DNA of 64,000 bases, taken from contig NZ_AP025171.1 of assembly GCF_003402535.2 (NCBI RefSeq), positions 2,108,001-2,172,000 of the forward strand. Reading direction: 5' to 3'. Of the stretch, positions 32,675 to 41,281 are shown in pieces; the first letter of the stretch is position 1, and the number at the start of each line of letters is the position of its first letter. The translations under genes and the position numbers were made by a program. The DNA is from Cupriavidus sp. P-10 (GTDB lineage Bacteria > Pseudomonadota > Gammaproteobacteria > Burkholderiales > Burkholderiaceae). Under the pieces are notes generated by a model, which saw only the letters and a list, made by a program, of their open reading frames with translations, made no database searches and was not told where the DNA came from.

Positions 32675-33600
32675 TTACACCCGGACCGAGTAGTCGGCGA
32701 CGTTGATTTTCTTCGGCAGGATGCGGCGTGCCGACAGCCAGTCGGCGGCGCGCTGGAAGTCCGCCAGGAAAGCCTTGTCGTCGGCGTCGTAGAACTTGTT
32801 GCAGCGAGACCAGGTGGTCACGTACCGCGTCGCTGTACTTGCCCTCCTTCTGCGCGAACAACTCTGCTTGCGGGCCGTTCTCGTCGAGCCATTTTCCCTC
32901 GATCCGATAGGCGTCGATCACCGCGCGCACCAGCGCCGAGTTTTCCGTCGCGAAACGGCGCGCGGTCACCAGCGAGGAATAGTCGATCAGGAAATCGAGG
33001 TCGCTGCCCTCGAAGAAGATGGTCTTGGCATCGAACTGCTGGCGTGCGATGTCTACCCCCGGCGAGCACATCGACCAGGCATCCACCTTGCCCTGGCCGA
33101 AGGCGGGCGCTGCGTCCGGCGGGTTCAGGTAGACGAACTCCACCCTGGACCGGTCGATGCCGTTCTTCTCCAGCGCCGCCACCAGCAGGAACTCGCCCAG
33201 TCCGGAACGGTTGACCGCGACTTTCTTGCCGGCAAGGTCGCGCACCGAGCTGATGCCCGAGCTCTTCTTGACGATGATCGCCGTGCTGCGCGGGCCGTAC
33301 ACATTGAACTGCGCAAAGACCAGCGGCGAACCGGCGATCATGGCCGCCAGGGCCGGCGTGGTGCTGCCCCAGAAGCCAAAGTCCGCGCTGCCGCCCACCA
33401 CCGCCTGCAGCGACGGGGCATGATTGGGGAACGGGCCGACCCATTCGACCTTGATCCCCTTGGAAGCCAGGTTTTTCTCGAATTCGCCGCGTTCGCGGGC
33501 GATCAGCGGCAACCCGCAGGAACGAAGATGTCAGGATATGAATATGCGGTTTCCGGCGAGGCTCGCACCTGGACCGGCCCGGCGCGACTTTTGCCACGCG
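32675..33600 (-). pseudogene. SsuA/TauA-like substrate-binding protein, frameshifted
   Basis: The readable parts give an aliphatic sulfonate/nitrate-type periplasmic binding protein: PDIFVPAG then LPLIARERGEFEKNLASKG, PNHAPSLQAVVGGSADFGFWG, FNVYGPRSTAIIVKKSSGIS and RDLAGKKVAVNRSGLGEFLL. A missing base at about 33508 separates the N-terminal strand from LPLIARERG. A second shift near 32825 moves the tail (KFYDADDKAFLADFQRAADW, LPKKINVADYSVRV) to another frame ending at TAA 32675. No signal peptide can be recovered. It probably once supplied sulfonates to an ABC transporter that is no longer adjacent. Confidence 0.75.
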
Positions 33601-33611
33601 ACCCCCGACCA

Positions 33612-33752
33612 CTAGCGGCACAGCGCCATCAGCTGCACCCACGCCAGCGCATAAGCCGGATCGAGCCACGCCGCCAGTGCCGCCGCGCACACGGCCGCGA
33701 GGCCGAGCGCCGACAGCCACGCACCGAGTGCCGGTCCGCAGCGCGGCGTCAT
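33612..33752 (-). CDS. 46-residue single-span membrane protein, MFS partner
   Basis: The frame starts at ATG 33752, overlapping the TGA of the MFS gene by ATGA, and ends at TAG 33612. The product MTPRCGPALGAWLSALGLAA, then VCAAALAAWLDPAYALAWV, is almost entirely hydrophobic with one or two membrane segments. The tight translational coupling suggests a small accessory subunit of the transporter. I believe similar short partners follow OFA-type transporters in related genomes, but this was not checked. Confidence 0.65.
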   Translation of the reverse strand: MTPRCGPALGAWLSALGLAAVCAAALAAWLDPAYALAWVQLMALCR

Positions 33753-35059
33753 GTCCGCGCCGGCGCGAGGCCGGCCCTGACGATCTGCCGGTCGTCGATC
33801 GGCCAGTGCAGCGCCGCGGCCAGCACGCCCAGCACCATGGCGCCGAACCAGACCGGCTCGTACGAACCCGTCAGCTCGAACACCAGCCCGCCCAGCCATA
33901 CGCCGAAGAACGAGCCAAGCTGGTGGCCGAAGAACACAAAGCCGAACAGCGTGGCGAGGTAGCGCACGCCAAACACCTGCGCGAGGATCCCGTTGGTCAG
34001 CGGCACGGTGCCGAGCCACAGGAAACCCATCGCGGCGCAGAACAGGTACAAGGTAGGCGTGCCCAGCGGCAGCAGCAGGAACAGCGCCATCGCCGACGTG
34101 CGCGCGAGGTAGATGCCGGCGAGCAGGTACTTTTTGCTGTGGCGTCCGCCCAGCAGGCCGAACACGTAGATGCCGGCCACATTGGCCAGCGCGATGATGG
34201 CAAGCGCTGCCATGCCGTCGGCCGGACGCATGCCGCGATCCAGCAGATACGCGGGCAGGTGGCTGGCGATGAAAGCCAGCTGGAAGCCGCATGCCAGAAA
34301 GCCAAGGTTCAGCAGCCAGAAGCCGGAGTGGCTGAACGCCTCGCGCACGGCGGCCAATAGCGGCAGTTCGCCGGCAGCCGCGCTGGCTGTATTGCCAACG
34401 GGCGCCGGCGCCTCGGCGGCCCGATCCTGGAAAGGCAGCGCCAGCGGCAGCACCACGGCCAGCGCGACGGCGAGCATCAGCAGCGTGCCGGCCCATCCCG
34501 ATGCAACCAGCAGCCCCTGCGTAGCCGGCACCAGCGCGAACTGCGCGATGCCGCCGACGGCGCCGGCCAGGCCCAGCGCGCGGCTGCGCTGCGCGGCGTC
34601 GGTCATCCGGCTCAGCGCGCCGTACACCACGCCGAAGGTCGTGCCGGACAGCGCGATGCCGATGCACACGCCTGCCGACCAGACCAGGGCCGGCGACGTG
34701 TCCGCCTGCGTCATCCCGTACAGCCCGGCGGCATAGAGCACCAGTCCGCCGGCCATCACCTTCCATGAGCCGTACCGGTCGGCCAGCATGCCGGTGAAGG
34801 GCTGCGCCAGTCCCCACGTCAGGTTCTGCACCGCCATCGCAAAGCCGAAGGTCTCGCGGGTCCAGCCGCGCTCGCCGATGATGGGCAGCAGGAACAGCCC
34901 CTGCACATGGCGCACGCCCAGCGCCAGGCCCCTCAGCACACCGCCGCCCAGCACCAGCACCCACAGCGTTCGCCACCACGGCGTGGCGGCTTGCTGAGGA
35001 GCGATGGCGGCTTGCTGAGGAGCGATGGCGGCGGACGGATGCGGCAGGCGGGTGGTCAT
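33749..35059 (-). CDS. OFA-type MFS transporter
   Basis: A 436-residue, 12-helix major facilitator of the oxalate/formate antiporter-like group, which moves monocarboxylates. Helix 1 includes the GVRHVQGLFLLPI region, the loop 2-3 motif is TGMLADRYGSWKVM, and there are later helices such as GIALSGTTFGVVYG and FGFVFFGHQLGSFFGVWLGG. The N-terminus contains a tandem peptide repeat (AAIAPQQ twice) from a 21-bp DNA repeat at 34991-35032. The gene is co-translated with the 46-residue membrane protein and is divergent from a LysR gene, its likely regulator. The substrate is unknown. Confidence 0.88.
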   Translation of the reverse strand: MTTRLPHPSAAIAPQQAAIAPQQAATPWWRTLWVLVLGGGVLRGLALGVRHVQGLFLLPIIGERGWTRETFGFAMAVQNLTWGLAQPFTGMLADRYGSWKVMAGGLVLYAAGLYGMTQADTSPALVWSAGVCIGIALSGTTFGVVYGALSRMTDAAQRSRALGLAGAVGGIAQFALVPATQGLLVASGWAGTLLMLAVALAVVLPLALPFQDRAAEAPAPVGNTASAAAGELPLLAAVREAFSHSGFWLLNLGFLACGFQLAFIASHLPAYLLDRGMRPADGMAALAIIALANVAGIYVFGLLGGRHSKKYLLAGIYLARTSAMALFLLLPLGTPTLYLFCAAMGFLWLGTVPLTNGILAQVFGVRYLATLFGFVFFGHQLGSFFGVWLGGLVFELTGSYEPVWFGAMVLGVLAAALHWPIDDRQIVRAGLAPART

Positions 35060-35247
35060 GACGGCCCCTTGTCGGACGATGGCGCCGGCAGGCGCGGGAT
35101 GGCTCTATTGCAGCCGCCCCGGCGCCCTGCTTCAAACGATCATTCTGTCGTCTGGCCATGCGCACGACGCATGGCAAAGACTCAACGGATCGTGCTGTAA
35201 TGGAGCTTCCCGCGTCTGTCCGCCGTGTTTGCCAGGAGGCCCTCGCA

Positions 35248-36188
35248 TGTCAGTGCCGCTCGTCAGACTGTTCCCGCTCGACCTGCTCAAGGGCTTCGTC
35301 GCCGTTGGCCGGCGCATGAGCATCACCCAGGCAGCTGATGACCTGTGCCTGACGCAGTCGGCGGTCAGCCGGCAGATCCACGCGCTGGAAGAGCAGCTGA
35401 AGGTGCCGCTGTTCGTGCGCAAGCATCGCGGCGTCGCCTTCACCGCCGAGGGCGAACGCTTGTTCCGCAGTGCCGACAGCGCGCTGCAGCAGTTGCAGGA
35501 CGTGGTCGCCGAGGTACGCCGCATCGAGGGCCAGCGGCCGGTCACGGTCACCGCCAGCATCGGCGTCACCGGCTTGTGGCTGCTGCCGCGGCTGGGGAGC
35601 CTGCAGAAGACGCATCCGCACCTGGATGTGCGCCTGTCCGCCAGCAACCGCATCAGCGACCTGCGCGCCGAGGGCATCGACCTCGCCGTGCGCTATTGCC
35701 GCGATGCCGCGGCGCCGCCCGGTGCCGTGCGCCTGTTCGGCGAGCACATCGCCCCGGTCGCCCATCCGTCGCTGGTGCGCGAGGTAGCCAAGGCGGCCGG
35801 GCACGACGAGGCGCTGCTGCGCCTGCCGCTGCTGGAATTCGACGATCCCCGCCCGTGGCTGCAGTGGCGCAGCTGGCTGGAGCCAAGCGGCTACCATCAG
35901 GCGAGCCAGCGCGGCATGCTGCGCTTCAACCAGTACGACCAGGTCATCCATGCCGCGCTGGCGGGCCAGGGCATCGCACTGGGGCGGCTGGAGCTGGTGC
36001 GGCCGCTGATCGATGGCGGCCAGCTGGTGATCGTGCCGACGGCGCTGCAAGCGCCGCCGAGCCCTAACGCGTATTGGCTGGTCCATGCCTCGGACGATCC
36101 GCGCGAGGATGTCAGGCGCGTGGCCGAATGGATCTGCCTTGAAGCCGCGCACACCGTCAGGACGCCCGGGCGCTCCCCAGCCACCTGA
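35248..36188 (+). CDS. LysR-family regulator (GcvA-like)
   Basis: A 312-residue LysR regulator starting at ATG 35248 with AGGAGG eight bases upstream. The winged helix is at residues ~10-70 (LLKGFVAVGRRMSITQAADD, LTQSAVSRQIHALEEQLKVPLF). The effector domain begins at VTVTASIGVTGLWLLPRLG. A sequence stretch AEGIDLAVRYCRDAAAPPGA is typical of the GcvA subgroup. Its divergent position next to the MFS gene suggests it controls that transporter. Its 3' end overlaps the opposing DUF2917 gene by 32 bp. Confidence 0.9.
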
Positions 36189-36459
36189 ATCGCCCGAGCC
36201 ACGACGAACCGGCGCCGCGGGAGCGCGGCGGCGCTTCGATCTGGCACAACGCGGGGCCGGCGCCATGCAGCGCGGCGATGAACACGTCGGCGTCGCGATG
36301 CAGCCGGTAGCGCTCGCCGGGCGCGAGCATCACGTCAGGCGACGGCCGCTCCCCCGCTTCGAAGGTCAGCCACAGGCTGCCGCCGCGGCAGACCAGTTCC
36401 GCGCCGGCGCGCAGTCGCAGGCGCCGGCATTCCGCTTCCAGGAAAAGAATGCATGACAT
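36157..36459 (-). CDS. DUF2917-family protein
   Basis: A 100-residue protein starting at ATG 36459 (MSCILFLEAECRRLRL). It is a single small beta-rich domain (LRAGAELVCRGGSLWLTFE, VMLAPGERYRLHRDADVFI) matching the DUF2917 pattern, of unknown function and common in Burkholderiales. It overlaps the tail of the LysR gene convergently. The C-terminal 20 residues (PRSRGAGSSWLGRFRWLG) are basic and probably disordered. Confidence 0.7.
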   Translation of the reverse strand: MSCILFLEAECRRLRLRAGAELVCRGGSLWLTFEAGERPSPDVMLAPGERYRLHRDADVFIAALHGAGPALCQIEAPPRSRGAGSSWLGRFRWLGSARAS

Positions 36460-36571
36460 GAAAGGCTCCGGTTGGCCTTTCCATTGTGCGAAGCGGCGTG
36501 CTGGCTTGCCATGAGCATTGTGTCGGCGTGGGATACCCGGACGGCATGCCATGCGCGCCGCCCGCCCACCC

Positions 36572-37624
36572 TCAAAACCGATGCCGCAACCCCACGCTCA
36601 CCGACCTGGCATCGTCGCCACTGCCAGGATCGACCGCGATGCTGTTGATGCTGGCGCTGCCGCCCGGGCTGTTATGCACCCACACTGCCCGCATGTACGC
36701 CGTGGTGCGCTTGCTCAGGTCATGGTCCCAGCCGATGGTCATGGCCAGCGGCCGTTCCCCGCCGCCCAGGATCTGCCGCTTGATTGCCGCGGCCTTGAAG
36801 GTGTCGCGCGGCGTTACCGTCCAGCTGAAGGTCACGCCATAGTGGCGCGCCGAGCGGGTATCGGGACGGTTGCTGCTTGCCGCGCTGAACAGCAGGCCGA
36901 CCTCCACCGGCCTGAAGCGGTAGGAGCCGCCGACAAAGTGGTTCGACGTCAGCGTCGGCGTGATCGGCAGGTTGGCGCCGGTGTACATGCCCTGGTAGCT
37001 GTAGAAGGTATAGGCATTGCCGGCCTCGTAGGTCGCGTTCATGCCGAAGTTCAGTCCCGAGCGCGGCGAGCCCGGCACCTCGCCCGGCGCCACCGCGGCG
37101 CCGAAAGCGAAGCCACCCCAGTTGGGCGAGAAGTACTGCACCGCGTTGTCGAAGCGCGCGCCGTAGGCCACATGGCCAGTGCCCTGCGATGCCGTGGCGC
37201 TGAGCAGGTTGAACGGCGACACCGCGCCGTTGAGCAGGAACGGGTCGAGCCGCAGCAGCGCATAGAACGATGGCGTGTACTGGCGGCCGAGGCGGAATTC
37301 GCCCCAGCCGTCGGACAGTCCCATGTAGGCCTGCCGCCCGAACAGCCGGTTATTGCCAAAGAACTCGGTGCCGTTGTCGATGTTGAAGCCCGACTCGACC
37401 AGGAAGTTGGCCTTCAGGCCGCCGCCCAGGTCTTCGATCCCGCGGATGCCCCAGCGCGACGCCGCCTGCTGGCCCTCGCGCATCCGCACCACGCTGTCGG
37501 AGCCCCTGGCATATTCGATCGAGGCATCGACCACGCCGAACAGCTGCATCGTGCCCGCTGCCGCATTGCCGCCCGCCAGTGCCGCCCCTGCCATTCCCAT
37601 TGCCATCCACTGTCTAGCCTTCAC
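36572..37624 (-). CDS. Gram-negative porin (Omp32/OmpC type)
   Basis: A 350-residue outer membrane porin, the last gene of the CoA-transferase operon. A signal peptide (MKARQWMAMGMAGAALAGGN, cleaved after NAAAG) precedes a 16-strand barrel pattern: MQLFGVVDASIEYARGSD, ASRWGIRGIEDLGGGLKANF (with the loop-3 type NNRLFGRQAYMGLSDGWGEF), and a terminal strand ending in RF. The start is GTG 37624, supported by GGGAG nine bases upstream. With the neighbouring Bug it likely forms a private entry route for the operon's substrate. Confidence 0.88.
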   Translation of the reverse strand: MKARQWMAMGMAGAALAGGNAAAGTMQLFGVVDASIEYARGSDSVVRMREGQQAASRWGIRGIEDLGGGLKANFLVESGFNIDNGTEFFGNNRLFGRQAYMGLSDGWGEFRLGRQYTPSFYALLRLDPFLLNGAVSPFNLLSATASQGTGHVAYGARFDNAVQYFSPNWGGFAFGAAVAPGEVPGSPRSGLNFGMNATYEAGNAYTFYSYQGMYTGANLPITPTLTSNHFVGGSYRFRPVEVGLLFSAASSNRPDTRSARHYGVTFSWTVTPRDTFKAAAIKRQILGGGERPLAMTIGWDHDLSKRTTAYMRAVWVHNSPGGSASINSIAVDPGSGDDARSVSVGLRHRF

Positions 37625-37679
37625 GCTGCTTGTCTCCCGTCCTCGTTGTTGTCCTCGTTGTTGTCGTCGCGTGCGACGT

Positions 37680-38684
37680 TCATTGCGCCTTCAGCCCCGC
37701 CACCTTCACCACCTCGCCCCACGCCGCCAGGTCCGCGCTGACGAGCTTCGCCAGTTCGGCCGCGCTGGCCGGCGTGGCCGGCTTCAGGTTCATCGCGGCG
37801 AAGCGCTCGCGGTCTTCAGGCGATTGCAGGATCCGGTTCACCTCGGCGTTGAGCCGCGCGACGATCGGCGCGGGCAAGCCCCTGGGCCCGAACAGCGCGA
37901 CCCAGCTGGCTTGCTGGAACGGCACGCCCTGCTCGGTCATGGTCGGCACATCCGGCGTGGGCAACAGCCGCTCCGGGCCGGAGACGGCGATGCCGCGGAT
38001 GCGGCCGGATTTCAGGTGCGGGATGGATGAGACGGAATCGGTAATGCCGATGATCACGTGCCCCGCCGCCAGGTCGTTGCTGCACTGGGTAGCGGTCTTG
38101 TAGGGGATATGGCGCAGGTGGATGCCGGTCTTCGCCTTCAGGTACTCCATCGCCAGGTGACCGCCCGAGCCGACGCCCCACGAGCAGTACGCCAGCTCGG
38201 CCTTGCTGGCCTTCACGTAGGCCAGCAGTTCCTGCAGGTTGCGCGCCGGCACGCTGGCGCTGACGGCAAGCAGGTTGCCGCCGGGCGCGCTGGGCCGCGC
38301 GATCGGCGTGAAATCCTTGACCGGGTCATAGGGCAGCGACGGCGTGGTCCAGGGGTTCACCGTCAGCGTGGCGGAATAGGTGAACAGCAGCGTGTAGCCG
38401 TCCGGCGCTGCGCGGGCCACGGTCTCGCTGGCGATGATGCCGTTGGCGCCGGGGCGGTTGTCGACGACGACCGGCTGCTTCAGCGCCGTGGTCAGGCGCT
38501 CGGCGACCAGCCGTGCGGTCTGGTCGGTCACGGTGCCGGCGCCCGAGGGCAGCACCATGCGGATCGGTCGGTTCGGGTAGTTCGGGTAAGCGGCTTCGGC
38601 GTGCGCGCCAGTGGCGCCCGTCAAGGCCAGCGCCGCAACGAGGGCCGTGCCCGCCCGGCGGGCGCCAGTGTGATGGCTGAACAT
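37680..38684 (-). CDS. Bug/TctC-family periplasmic solute receptor
   Basis: A ~334-residue Bug receptor starting at ATG 38684 (MFSHHTGARRAG) with GGAGA upstream. The signal peptide ends near TGAHAEA, followed by YPNRPIRMVLPSGAGTVTDQ, VDNRPGANGIIASETVA, DGYTLLFTYSATLTVNPW and HIPYKTATQCSNDLAAGHV. Two cysteines (CSWGVGSGG and TQCSND) in the second domain are unusual for the family. The gene follows two acyl-CoA dehydrogenase genes and precedes a porin gene in one operon. Confidence 0.9.
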   Translation of the reverse strand: MFSHHTGARRAGTALVAALALTGATGAHAEAAYPNYPNRPIRMVLPSGAGTVTDQTARLVAERLTTALKQPVVVDNRPGANGIIASETVARAAPDGYTLLFTYSATLTVNPWTTPSLPYDPVKDFTPIARPSAPGGNLLAVSASVPARNLQELLAYVKASKAELAYCSWGVGSGGHLAMEYLKAKTGIHLRHIPYKTATQCSNDLAAGHVIIGITDSVSSIPHLKSGRIRGIAVSGPERLLPTPDVPTMTEQGVPFQQASWVALFGPRGLPAPIVARLNAEVNRILQSPEDRERFAAMNLKPATPASAAELAKLVSADLAAWGEVVKVAGLKAQ

Positions 38685-38814
38685 GCTGCTGTCTCCGTGC
38701 GGCGCATTGGCCGCGCTGTGCCGGTGCGTTGCCGGCTTTGCTGTGAACGGGCGCTCGCCGGCGCCCTGGGTAATGGTGCTCAAAGGGGGGTCAAATTGGG
38801 CTCAGGCTGGCGGC

Positions 38815-40014
38815 TCAGGCTGCGTGCGCCTGCGCCGCGTGATCGGACTTCGCGGACTTCGCGGAGTCCGCAAGCCGTTCGTAATGCCAGTCGGCATCGC
38901 CGAACAGGTTGGCCAGCGCGGCCAGCCGCTTGTAGCAGTGGCCGATTTCCATCTCGTCGGTCATTCCCACCGCGCCATGCAGTTGCACCACGTCCTCGCC
39001 AAGCGCCCTCGCCCCGACCGACACGAAGGCCTTGGCAAGCGAGACCGCGCGCCGGCGCGCGGGCGCGTCGCCGTGCAGCGCGGCGGCGGCGGCCTCGGTG
39101 ATGGCGCGCGCCTGCTCGACGCTGACATACAGGTCCACCAGCCGGTGGCGGATCACCTGGTTGGCGGACAGCGGGCGGCCGAATTGCTCGCGCGTGGCCA
39201 CGTAGTCGCGGGTCAGTTCGAAGGCGCGGGCCATGGTCCCGACGGCTTCGGCGCAGGCCATGGTGGTGGCATGGTCGATGGCGGCTTCGACAAGCGGCCA
39301 GGCACTGCCTACCGCGCCGATACGGGCGCTGTCCGGCACGCTGACACGGCGCAGCGTCCCCGTCGCGGTCTGGCGGCCGTCGTAGGTCGGCAATGCTTCG
39401 ATGTGAATGCCGCGCGTGGCGGCGGGCACGGCGAACAGCGTCAGGCCGTCGCGGTCGCGGCGTGCGCCACTGGTGCGGGCCAGCACCAGCAGCACGTTCG
39501 CGCAGCCGCCGCCCAGGACCAGGGTCTTGCGGCCGTCCAGCATCCACTGGCCGTTGGCATCGTCGTGCTGCCGCGCGGTGGTGCCGACGTCGAAAGCGTC
39601 ATAGCGCCCCTGCGGCTCCCATGCGGCCAGCGAGAGCAACGTGCGCCCCTCCGCCATCTCCGCGGCGGTGGCCGCATGCGCCGCATCGCCGCACGCGGCC
39701 AGCAGCGGCGCGCACAGCGCGGCATTGGCCAGCCACGGTTCGACGGGCTGCGCGCGGCCAAGCTCCTCGGCCAGCAGCGCCTGATCGCCGGCATCGCCGA
39801 GGCCTCCACACGTCTCGGGCAAGCCCACCGCCAGCCAGCCGAATTCGGCAAATGCCTGCCAGTGCCGGCGTGAAAAACCGCCCGGTTCGGCCAGCGCCGC
39901 GCCACGCTGCGCGAAGCCGTAGTCGCGTTCGACATAGCGCCGCACGCTTTCCTGCAGCATGCGGCGATCGTCCTGATTGTCCTGATCGTCCTGGTTGTCC
40001 TGAAGGTCGCTCAT
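38815..40014 (-). CDS. Acyl-CoA dehydrogenase, first of pair
   Basis: A 399-residue flavoprotein of the acyl-CoA dehydrogenase family. An N-terminal helical domain with an unusual run QDNQDDQDNQDD (from a 12-bp DNA repeat near 39965-40005) precedes the beta domain (LSLAAWEPQGRYD, GGGCANVLLVLARTS) and the C-terminal helices with REQFGRPLSANQVIRHRLVD, then VQLHGAVGMTDEMEIGHCYKRL. It lies 30 bp after a second dehydrogenase gene. Two adjacent distinct dehydrogenases often form a heteromeric enzyme for bulky substrates such as steroid or terpenoid side chains; this is an inference. Confidence 0.88.
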   Translation of the reverse strand: MSDLQDNQDDQDNQDDRRMLQESVRRYVERDYGFAQRGAALAEPGGFSRRHWQAFAEFGWLAVGLPETCGGLGDAGDQALLAEELGRAQPVEPWLANAALCAPLLAACGDAAHAATAAEMAEGRTLLSLAAWEPQGRYDAFDVGTTARQHDDANGQWMLDGRKTLVLGGGCANVLLVLARTSGARRDRDGLTLFAVPAATRGIHIEALPTYDGRQTATGTLRRVSVPDSARIGAVGSAWPLVEAAIDHATTMACAEAVGTMARAFELTRDYVATREQFGRPLSANQVIRHRLVDLYVSVEQARAITEAAAAALHGDAPARRRAVSLAKAFVSVGARALGEDVVQLHGAVGMTDEMEIGHCYKRLAALANLFGDADWHYERLADSAKSAKSDHAAQAHAA

Positions 40015-40044
40015 GGGTTGTTCCTGTTGTCAGCGGTGCGGGGA

Positions 40045-41268
40045 CTAGAGCCCCAGCACCTGCTTGGCCAGCAGCTCGTGCTGGATCTCGCTGGAGCCGC
40101 CGGCGATGGTGTAGCCGCGGGTAACGAAGCGCCGGGCGGAAGCCGCCGCCGCATAGGCAGAATGCCCGGGCTGCGGCGCCGCCGGCTCGAAATGCGCGGC
40201 GCGGTCATAGGCCAGCGTGCCTGGCCCGATTGCGTCGACGGCCAGGTTCTCGATGTCCTGGATCAGCCGGCTGCCCAGCAGCTTGAGCATGCCGGTCTCC
40301 GGGCCCAGCCGTTCGCCGGCGCGCGCCCGCTGGCGGAAGCGCAGCACGGTCGCGGCCAGCGCTTCAAGACGCACCTCCAGTTCGCGGAACCGGCGCGCAA
40401 ACCACGGCCGCAGCAGCAGCGGCTGCCCGCCCTCTTCCAGCTCGCCGGCGATGGCGCGCACCTTGGCCAGCCGGCGCCGGTTCTCGGCGACGCGCGCCAG
40501 GTTCAGGCGCTCATGCTCCAGCAGCGACTTGGCGATGGCCCAGCCGGCGTTCTCGTCGCCGACGCGGTTGCCGACGGGCACCTCGACATCATCGAAGAAC
40601 ACCTGGTTGAACAGGTGCCAGCCGTGGATGCCCACCAGCGGCCGCACGCTGATGCCGGAGCTGCGCATGTCGACCAGCAGGAAGCTGATGCCCTGCTGCG
40701 CGCGCGCCTCGGTGTCGGTGCGCACCAGGCAGAAGATCCAGTCCGCGTACTGCGCATACGATGTCCAGATCTTGCTGCCGTTGACCACGTACACCTCGGT
40801 GCCGTCGGGACGGGTCTTGCGCACGGCGCGGGTCTTCAGCGAGGCCAGGTCGGAGCCGGCGTTGGGCTCGGAATAGCCCTGGCACCACCAGTGTTCCAGG
40901 TTAAGGATGCGCGGCAGGAAGTATTGCTGCTGCGCCGGCGTGCCGTAGCGGATCAGGACCGGCCCGATCATCTCGATCGAGATGCCGCCGGTCTCCGGCG
41001 CGTGGGCGAGCACCAGTTCCTCCTGGAACACGGCGCGGCGCTCGGCGCTCCAGCCCTGGCCCTGCCAGTCGCGCGGCCAGTGCGGCGCGAGCCAGCCGCG
41101 TTCCGCCAGCCGGCGCTGCCAGTCGATCATCTCGTCCTTGCTCACTTCCAGGCCCAGGCGCACCTTCTCGCGCACGCCATGCGGCAGCGCCTGCGCGACG
41201 AAGGCGCGCACCTCGCGGCGGAAGTCCTGCAGCGAGGCTTCGCTGTCAGGGATATGGGAATCGCTCAT
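40045..41268 (-). CDS. Acyl-CoA dehydrogenase, second of pair
   Basis: A 407-residue acyl-CoA dehydrogenase with complete family features: VRAFVAQALPHGVREKV at the N-terminus, WCQGYSEPNAGSDLASLKTRA (FAD/substrate loop), VVNGSKIWTSYAQYADWIFC and the C-terminal ARRFVTRGYTIAGGSSEIQH (QxxGGxG/SSEIQ region binding FAD). It should introduce the alpha-beta double bond into the CoA ester, passing electrons to ETF. It lies 13 bp downstream of the enoyl-CoA hydratase gene. Confidence 0.9.
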   Translation of the reverse strand: MSDSHIPDSEASLQDFRREVRAFVAQALPHGVREKVRLGLEVSKDEMIDWQRRLAERGWLAPHWPRDWQGQGWSAERRAVFQEELVLAHAPETGGISIEMIGPVLIRYGTPAQQQYFLPRILNLEHWWCQGYSEPNAGSDLASLKTRAVRKTRPDGTEVYVVNGSKIWTSYAQYADWIFCLVRTDTEARAQQGISFLLVDMRSSGISVRPLVGIHGWHLFNQVFFDDVEVPVGNRVGDENAGWAIAKSLLEHERLNLARVAENRRRLAKVRAIAGELEEGGQPLLLRPWFARRFRELEVRLEALAATVLRFRQRARAGERLGPETGMLKLLGSRLIQDIENLAVDAIGPGTLAYDRAAHFEPAAPQPGHSAYAAAASARRFVTRGYTIAGGSSEIQHELLAKQVLGL

Positions 41269-41281
41269 GCGGGGTCTCCCT

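Noticed and set aside
33612..35177. Minus-strand open frame of 521 codons overlapping the MFS gene
   Set aside because: It is the wrong frame of the MFS gene for most of its length; only its last 46 codons correspond to the real small membrane protein.
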